Shown piece after piece: positions 8,918-15,277 of a stretch of 15,277 bases of DNA. Source of the DNA: Lojkania enalia. Lineage: Eukaryota; Ascomycota; Dothideomycetes; Pleosporales. The notes under the pieces are model-generated. The model saw only the letters and a program-made list of their open reading frames with translations. It was not told the origin of the DNA and did no database searches. Position 1 is the stretch's first letter. Every line of letters starts with the position of its first letter. Location: NCBI GenBank assembly GCA_010094045.1, contig ML986976.1, positions 1 to 15,277 of the forward strand, read 5' to 3'. The translations under genes and the position numbers were made by a program.

Positions 8918-10271
8918 GTAGATTCTTAAAAAGCTTTAATTACGCTCTATTATTAACGTATTTTACTACTATAAGTATCTTTCTAAACTATAGTAGTAAT
9001 TTTATAGATTAGCCGTAAAAAAGAAAGCTTTTAAAGAAGAAGTTTAGTATTCTTCTAATATTATTTAATCTATTAAAGTATAATAGCTATATCTTATTAG
9101 TATATAACTCTAATAAAAATCTATAATAACTTACTTCTAAAATAATAGCAACGTTTTACTAATATAAGCTTTACTAGTATAAGTATCTTATAAGCTAATT
9201 TAGTAGTAAACTATTTTTAGAGAAACTTACTATCTATTAGAACGATTTTAGATCGTACTATTTCTTAAGTATAAGATACTATATATTAATAGTAGTAGAG
9301 TAGAGTAGTTAATATTAATAATTAAAGTTAATAGTATAAAACTAAATTAAAGTTTATTAATAAATATCTAAAATATAAATATAGATACTAATATATATAT
9401 ATATATTAAAAACTAGTACTAAATTAAGATTATAAAGTAAAGCTAATAAGGTATTTAAATATATATTATAAGAATACTATAATAAAAAACTATAATAACT
9501 TACTATTTTATAGAACTAGTAATACGCTTTTAGTAATAGTTTTTTATACTAAACTAACTAATATTTTATATTTATTTAGATAAGTATATATTTTATTATT
9601 ATTTCTATCTAATCTATACTAGTAGGTAGTATATATACTTATTATGTTAAGCCTAATACTCTACTATAACTCTTCTTTATACTATACTCTTATTAATATA
9701 ACTCTAAATCTTTAATTTATTATATACTTTTATAATAGTTTTTATAAAATATTAACTATTAAAGTAGAATCTATTAATAATAATTTTCTTAATAGTCTAG
9801 ATAGTTTACTACTACTAAAGCTATTAGAACTACTAGTTAGTTTTAACTAAGATAAGTAGGCGAAATTAATATAGGTAAATAATTATACTAGTCTTTTATT
9901 ATAGTTTACTAATGAATATAGAGTTAGTAGTTATAAGATTATAAAATTAAATACGTTTTTTTATTATATAGTAAATCTAGTTCTTAAAAAAACTATCTAA
10001 CTAACTTTATAATATCCTTTAAAAGTATATTTAGTAATATTAAACGCGCTATCTAATAGAAAGATAAAGTTATATTACTTACTACTAAGAAGGAGACTAT
10101 TAAAAATACCTATACTACTAATCGCTCTACTAAAAATACTAAAAAAAGGTAGCTATAGAAAAGTACTAAATATATAGTACTAGAGGAAGAAAAAAAAGAT
10201 GTTAGATAAAGCTATTAAAACTATAATAGAGAAGCGCTTTAATAATTATAAGTCTAATAAGTTATTATATT
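8918..10271 (+). other. Unassigned decayed sequence, coding-like in places
   Basis: No family recognised. Two plus-strand stretches are more open than expected for this base composition. The first, about 8920-9290, includes KRKLLKKKFSILLILFNLL and FSSKLFLEKLTIY. The second, about 9644-9990, starts at a surviving ATG and includes DSLLLLKLLELLVSFN and FTNEYRVSSYKIIKLNTF. A third stretch at about 10020-10200 is rich in Lys/Thr/Glu (KKETIKNTYTTNRSTKNTKK, then VLEEEKKDV), like a charged C-terminal tail. These could be parts of one older element or of a host-derived gene; frames differ between stretches. Function unknown. Confidence 0.35.
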
Positions 10272-10273
10272 TA
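10272..10273. repeat. TA target-site duplication, left of copy C
   Basis: TA precedes the left TIR; partner at 12122-12123. The left end carries one extra T relative to the right end within the first few bases, so the boundary could be off by one. Confidence 0.7.
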
Positions 10274-10348
10274 ATATATTCTACTATTAAAGCAGCTAAA
10301 CTATTAAAGCGGCTACTTTTTCTTAGTATAATAAATATTATATACGAA
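10274..10348 (+). repeat. Left TIR of copy C
   Basis: Contains ctattaaagcagcta and then ctattaaagcggcta, a direct repeat at 17-bp period, followed by ctttttcttagta. Compared with the right TIR, GGCC has become AGCT or GGCT. Confidence 0.88.
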
Positions 10349-10356
10349 AAGTTAAT

Positions 10357-12034
10357 TTATTTAATACTAATAAGAGATTCTATATATAATATACTTTTAT
10401 CTAATTCAGAATTTTCCCTACTATCCTTTTAGCATGTACGAGCGTTATATCTAATCTTACTATAGTTACTATAGTAGTATTAAGCTAGTTAAACCCTTTC
10501 TTAAATATTAGTACTATAAGTTTTCTTAAAGAGCTAAGAGCTTATAGATACTTTAGTAACTATACATAAAAATCTCTTACTATATAATACTATACTACTA
10601 TATTAAATATACTTTCTTTTATATATTTTATGCTTAGTTACTTCTTTTAATTACCTTTTAAGCTTAGAGTTATAAGTTTAAAGAAGTGTATTCTAATATA
10701 GTATTAACTTAGTACCTTTTATAAGCTGTAAAAATCCTTCTTATACATCTTTTAGTAATTATATAAAAGACTTTTATATAAGTATTAATTATAACCTAAA
10801 TTTATATATATTACTTAGAGTTTTAGACTACTAGAAGTTTTCTTATAAAAGTAGTTCTAGTAGGGTATATAGTTATATATTAAGGCGATTTAATATAACC
10901 TATATATTTAAAAGAATAATTCTTATTATTTTAAAAGCTTTTTAATAGTTCTTATATATAAATATATTAAAAAACGCGTTTTTAAAGACTAAAAGAAAGC
11001 TTTCTTTATTAATATAGTAGACGTGTTAGTATACTAAGTTTTATATATACTGTAAGTATTTTAGCTTTAATAGTAAGAAGTAAACTATATTAATAGACTA
11101 AAGTATATATAATAAATAAAAAAGTATATAAAGTATTAGGATCTTTTATATAAGATAGTAATCTTTAAATTCCTAGTTTAAGTAGCTTTTATAGCTATCT
11201 AAAATAAGTAGCTTATATAATTCTATCTAACGTATCTTTATATACTTATTAAAGTACTTTAGCTATTTAAAACTAAGTATATTATTTGTCCAGCCGTTCT
11301 TAGAAACTGAAATTTTCCAATTATATAGTATACCTACTTTTTTATATTATATAAAGATATAGACGCGTCTTTTATAAATAATAATTAGTAGGGTTATATA
11401 TATAATAGTATAGATACTCTAGATAACTATAATCTACTTATAATTACCTAACTATATAAGAGTAGGCTTTATATAACATTTTAAACCTATAATATCCTTT
11501 ATAATACTAATAATATCTATCTAAAAGCCTATTTTATTAAAGTTGTAGATATTATTATTATATATACCATATTTTATAATTATATCTTATATAAGCTTAA
11601 ACTATATATTAATAACTTCTAAATTCTCCTATTTTATTTTTTAGTAATTTTTTACTTAATTAAAGGCTGTTTTAAACTTATTTATATATACTATAAATTG
11701 TTTAGACTAATTCTTTTCTATAAGTATTCTACTATATATATCTAATAGTTTATCTACTATATCTACTACCTTATATAACTAGGGCGCAAATTCTTGTAAA
11801 TTAAAGTTAAGAATATATTATATAATTGTTTATTCTTTAGTTACTATAAGCTTCTAGTAATTTAGTTATATATAAGAGCGAAACGCGATTTTATAAAGTC
11901 GAGTAGAGAGTTGTTAATATTATATATTAAAAGTTATAGTAGCGCGTCGCACGCTCTTAAATTAGTCTAATTTATACGTCTATAAAATATGCTTAATTCT
12001 ACCTTCTTATTAAATCAATAGAAGGTCGTATCAT
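10357..12034 (-). pseudogene. pogo-type transposase (DDE_1), second family, decayed with one frameshift
   Basis: Starts at a surviving ATG, 12032-12034 (MIRPSIDLIRR). The N-terminal helix-turn-helix region includes ERATRYNF. A 1-base frameshift lies near 11895-11915; downstream, in the other frame, comes TII*YILNFNLQEFAP*LY. DDE part: YNFNKIGF (first Asp to Asn, near 11547), NGWTNNILSFK, LLILDSYKSYLN (second Asp kept), and *SINIVYFLLLK, where the family has PLDVGCFxPLK (third Asp to Asn). C-terminal knuckle: YYSNYSKIRYNARTC, the last Cys at 10432-10434 intact. The stop at 10357-10359 could be a mutated Gln codon. Length about 559 codons, normal for the family. Confidence 0.87.
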
Positions 12035-12047
12035 AGATTTATTATAG

Positions 12048-12121
12048 TTCGTATATAGTATTTATAATACTAAGAAAAAGTGGCCGCTTTAATAGTTTGG
12101 CCGCTTTAATAGTAGATACGT
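12048..12121 (-). repeat. Right TIR of copy C, little mutated
   Basis: The plus strand reads gtggccgctttaatagtttggccgctttaatagtag..., an almost exact 17-bp-period duplication. It keeps two TGGCC words that RIP would normally have removed, whereas the left TIR has lost them. Confidence 0.88.
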
Positions 12122-12123
12122 TA
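12122..12123. repeat. TA target-site duplication, right of copy C
   Basis: TA follows ...gatacgt, matching 10272-10273. Confidence 0.75.
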
Positions 12124-13236
12124 TTTATTATATATATATATACTTATAAGTAAATAGATAATTAATTAAAGTTAAGACTAAAAACTATCTACTTAAAATA
12201 GAAGTATATCGATTAAAAGATTAGCCTTAGATATTATTAAGTAGTTCTATTAAAGGCTACTAATTAAAAGAAAGATATATCTACTATATAAAAATTAACT
12301 TGTAGTCTATTACGGGTATATAGCTTTAGAGGGGCTATATAGAAGGTTATATATAAGATATATTAAAATAGCCTTTTTAAACTATAAAATAATAGCGTTA
12401 AAAGTAAGAATGTTTAAAATAAATAGTAAGAGTTTATTAAAGGACTATCTAAGGAAGAGTTAGCTATAGTTTTAAAGCTAGAGTAGAAGTAAGTTAATTA
12501 TATTTTTTATTACATCTATTTATTATAAATATATACTAATTACTACTCTAGATATTAAAAGCTTCTATTAGTATATAATTAATTCGATAATAATTTTCCT
12601 CTTAATTTAAACTTACCCTATATTAAGGGTATTAAAAGTAATATATATGAAGAGGAGGTTAATAATAACTCTAAAATTAAATCTAAGCTTATATAATATA
12701 AGAATAAGTATAAGATATTAAATAAGAAGTTAGATAGTATTTTTAAAAGCTTTTTAAAAAAAATATAATCGACTTTAATAGTTTCTTAGATAATAATACT
12801 TTAATAAATAAGGATTAGCTTAGTTCTTACTACTAGTAGTTAGTAGAAGAAAATCTAATATACTTCTCTAATACTATATAAATTTTATTTATACTACTTC
12901 CCTATATATATAAACTTAATTAATTAGGGTAGTATATTATACTATATTATAGACTATAGTAATATATTATAAAATAGACTAGAGTAGTTATTAGATTCTA
13001 GATAATATACTATAGTATCTTATAGTATATTATAGTATATTAAATAATAGTAATTTACTATACTTTATAGTATTTTCTAAACTATAGCGTTCTATAATAT
13101 ACTATAGTAGACTTCTATATACTATTAGAAGTATAGTATTAGTATACCGTTTAGTAATAAAACCTATTATCTCTAAAAATAAATACTTAATATAATAGTA
13201 TAATATACTACTATTTTACTAGAGTTTTATATATAT
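12124..13236. other. Unassigned decayed sequence, partly coding-like, with a TATAG-rich tract
   Basis: One plus-strand frame from about 12420 to 12780 is fairly open: FIKGLSKEELAIVLKLE, then after several stops NLPYIKGIKSNIYEEEV, then a charged, possibly coiled-coil stretch YKNKYKILNKKLDSIFKSF. I do not recognise it. From about 12930 to 13140 the sequence is a loose array of actatag, tatagta and attatag words with no fixed period. The left end of the hAT element may lie here or further right; no terminal repeat was found. Confidence 0.35.

Positions 13237-13279
<43 letters not shown>
13237..13279 (+). repeat. (TAG)14 microsatellite
   Basis: 43 uninterrupted bases of TAG repeats. On the RIP model it could descend from (CAG)n, since CpA to TpA turns each unit into TAG, or it could have expanded after RIP. 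Confidence 0.95.
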
Positions 13280-13899
13280 CTACAAATATAATTTATAGCT
13301 AGATACTCTCGATTATTAATTCTAACTTCTTATATACCCGTAATATTATAATATTCCTACTATTCTTTATTATAGCATTTTATTATAGTAATATTAATAC
13401 TAATATAAATCTAGTATCTTATAATTAATACTCTATTATTTTCCTATTAAGGTTTTTAAAAAACCTATTAACTAATTATATATCTGTAGATAGGAGATAA
13501 AAAAGATAGATAGAAGGTAATAGAGCTTATTAATATATAGATAGTATAGTAGAAATTAATACTATAGGTTTAGGACCCTTTAAATATACTTAATAAACTA
13601 AGGTAGAATTTAGCTACTTATTATAATAAGATCTAGAAATAATTTAGGAAAGCTGTATAATTTCTAGATACCTATTTATATTCTATTACTACTAAAGCCT
13701 TTAACTTATATATTTAAATAAAAATTATAATAGTATAAAGTATCTAATAAATTATCTTAGATTTTAAGTTTATCTAAGAACTCTAGCTCTTAAGTATAAT
13801 AAGTTTTATATATCTATAGCTAGGCCTTCTAATAATAAAGATCTAATTATACTACTATAATTTACTAGTACTTTTAAGTATAAACTAGTCTATATTATT
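13280..13899. other. Decayed sequence upstream of hAT core, probable transposase N-terminus
   Basis: The hAT transposase N-terminus (a BED finger in many members) should fall here, but I cannot identify its Cys/His pattern, which RIP would have turned to Tyr. Frames are heavily interrupted. No terminal inverted repeat or 8-bp duplication could be recognised. Confidence 0.35.
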
Positions 13900-15277
13900 A
13901 TTATTAATAACTAGTCTTTTTAAATAGTAGATTACCCGTCCTTTTAACAATTTATTTAGTTCTTCTAACTAGATACTATATTAATTAGCCGATTTAGTTT
14001 TATAGAGCTATTTAAATATAAGGTTATAGTAGCTTAGTTCTCTCTTTTATATAATCTTAGCTAAAGTATAAAGATATTAATCGCGTTTAATACCTAGTCT
14101 ATAAAGAACCACCTTAATTTTCTTATAGTAAAAGAGTACTATATTAATTAGGACTAGAAGTTCTACGAGAAAGTACTTAATTTTATCTCTATTTAAGGAA
14201 GCTATACTAGTACTTCTATAGTAATAGAAGTACTATATATTCTATTAAACATAAATATATAATAAAATTTACTAGAAGCTACCTATAATAATACTACTAA
14301 TAATAGTATACTTATATATATAATATAAGAGAAACTATATAAAGATAGTATTAAATAGAACTATAAAAAGAATATAATTCTATATCTTACTTCTATTATT
14401 AATCTTATTATTTAGGAAATTATTTACTATTTTAAACTCGCACCCCCTAAAAAGATAGAAGATAGAAGAACTTTATAATAATATAATATAAATAAGATCT
14501 AAATATAGATTTCTATCTTAAATTCTCTTTATAAAGTATAGCTTTTTATTATAGTTAGTTATTATAGTTATTATATACTAATTTCTAGTTAGATTTAAAC
14601 TATTTATAAAGTAATTAATCGATTACTATAGTACTATAAGTATTTTATTACTTTATAGAGCTCTCTACTATCTAAATACCGGCTATCTATAATAAGAAAT
14701 ATCTTAACTTAATAGAATTCGATATTTAATATATATAACTAAGTAATAGGCTTTAAATAATATATTAATAATTAGCTTTAATATAAAATTAACTTAAAGA
14801 TCTCTATTTAAAGATCTAGTAATAATAAGAATACCGAGGTAGATTTCTATAATTTCTAGTAACTTTAACTATCTACTACTAAATAGTACTATTTAATACT
14901 AATTATAGACCTATTTAGCAATTTTAAAAGAGTAACTAAAGTATTTAATAAGAATATAAAGCCTTAAATCTAGTATATTTAGTAAATATATAATAGGCTC
15001 TTTAATTTCCTAGATAATATAAATAGAGATCTAGCTAAAGATATAGAGAGTAACTTAGATTAGTTAATAGTAGTAAGAACTATAGTAGAGAAGGGTTAAT
15101 TTAAATTAAATAAATACTACTTAAAAATAAATTTAAAGTATAGTTACTTATTTAACTATATAATAATTTTAGATATATTTTAGAAGCTTATAATATATAA
15201 GATACTTTTATTATATCTATTTATTATATTAGCTTCTAACTATAATTATAGAATAAAACTTAGAACTTTTAATATAG
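13900..15277 (+). pseudogene. hAT-superfamily transposase, decayed, runs off right edge
   Basis: Cut-and-paste transposase of the hAT class. One plus-strand frame (14083 is a codon start) can be followed from about 13920 to the end through many stops. Segments in order: IVDYPSF*QFI (fungal hAT 'W-I-V ... F' block); IAFNT*SIKNHLNFL near 14083, family FDLWTSxNxxxFL; NLLEATYNNTTNN, family TxDNAxNN, where the first catalytic Asp now reads Asn; LYLTSIINLII*EI, family CxxHxINLxV; ILT**NSIFN, family TRWNSTYxM; then LNKYYLKIN with FNYIIILDI, family KYYxKT ... ILxPxxR. The C-terminal dimerisation domain and right end lie beyond the window. No frameshift was detected. Confidence 0.75.

Larger units (their letters stand above)
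10274..12121 (-). mobile_element. pogo-type DNA transposon of a second family, copy C, 1848 bp, RIP-inactivated
   Basis: TIRs of 74-75 bp (10274-10348 and 12048-12121), TA flanks and a decayed DDE_1 transposase on the minus strand. The TIR sequence is unlike that of copies A and B, and the protein, though homologous, is clearly diverged. The transposase frame fills the interior almost completely: ATG is 13 bp inside one TIR and the last stop 8 bp inside the other. Confidence 0.88.

Noticed and set aside
10199..10432. 77-codon plus-strand ORF as a real gene
   Set aside because: It crosses a target duplication and a transposon TIR, then runs antisense to the transposase C-terminus; no conserved domain.
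1..15277. Bacterial, phage or mitochondrial origin suggested by the very low GC content
   Set aside because: The families (Tad1-like LINE, gypsy, Fot1/pogo, hAT) are eukaryotic and typical of fungi, and the CpA-specific loss fits RIP rather than a naturally AT-rich genome; mitochondrial DNA would keep open frames.
1..15277. tRNA, rRNA, riboswitch or terminator structures
   Set aside because: No cloverleaf, conserved rRNA word or riboswitch core was recognised; T and A runs are explained by base composition.

Overview
The window looks like a transposon graveyard in an AT-rich block of a filamentous ascomycete genome (Pezizomycotina) that has undergone heavy repeat-induced point mutation (RIP). 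CpA and its complement TpG are almost absent, TpA is hugely over-represented, and CpG survives (gcgcg, cgcg, acgta are common). Almost every CAA, CAG, TGG and ATG has become a stop or ATA, so no reading frame of useful length is left. The genes below were found by reading through the stops and recognising protein families. All assignments come from reading the sequence by eye; no database search was possible.

Layout, left to right. (1) 1 to about 2340, minus strand: a Ty3/gypsy LTR retrotransposon, with Gag at high coordinates and the protease and start of Pol running off the left edge. (2) About 2826-3803 plus 5678 to about 5740, plus strand: the RNase H and Cys-rich C-terminus of a Tad1-like LINE, split by (3) a Fot1/pogo-type DNA transposon, copy A (3804-5675, plus strand). 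(4) About 5740-7041: AT-rich spacer with a 32-bp minisatellite. (5) 7044-8915: copy B of the same Fot1/pogo family, inverted relative to A and exactly the same length (1872 bp). (6) 8918-10271: unassigned, coding-like in places. (7) 10274-12121, minus strand: copy C, a second and clearly different pogo-type family (1848 bp). (8) 12124 to about 13900: unassigned decayed sequence with an A/T pentamer-like tract and a (TAG)14 microsatellite. (9) About 13900-15277, plus strand: a decayed hAT-superfamily transposase running off the right edge.

Nothing here is likely to be expressed as working protein. The three pogo-type elements still have full terminal inverted repeats (TIRs) and TA target duplications, so their boundaries are exact. 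Removing copy A restores the LINE reading frame across the target TA, which confirms the nested insertion. I found no host gene, RNA gene, CRISPR array or new functional system. The most interesting structural point is that two unrelated-sequence pogo families share the same terminal design: a motif duplicated at a 17-bp period inside each TIR.
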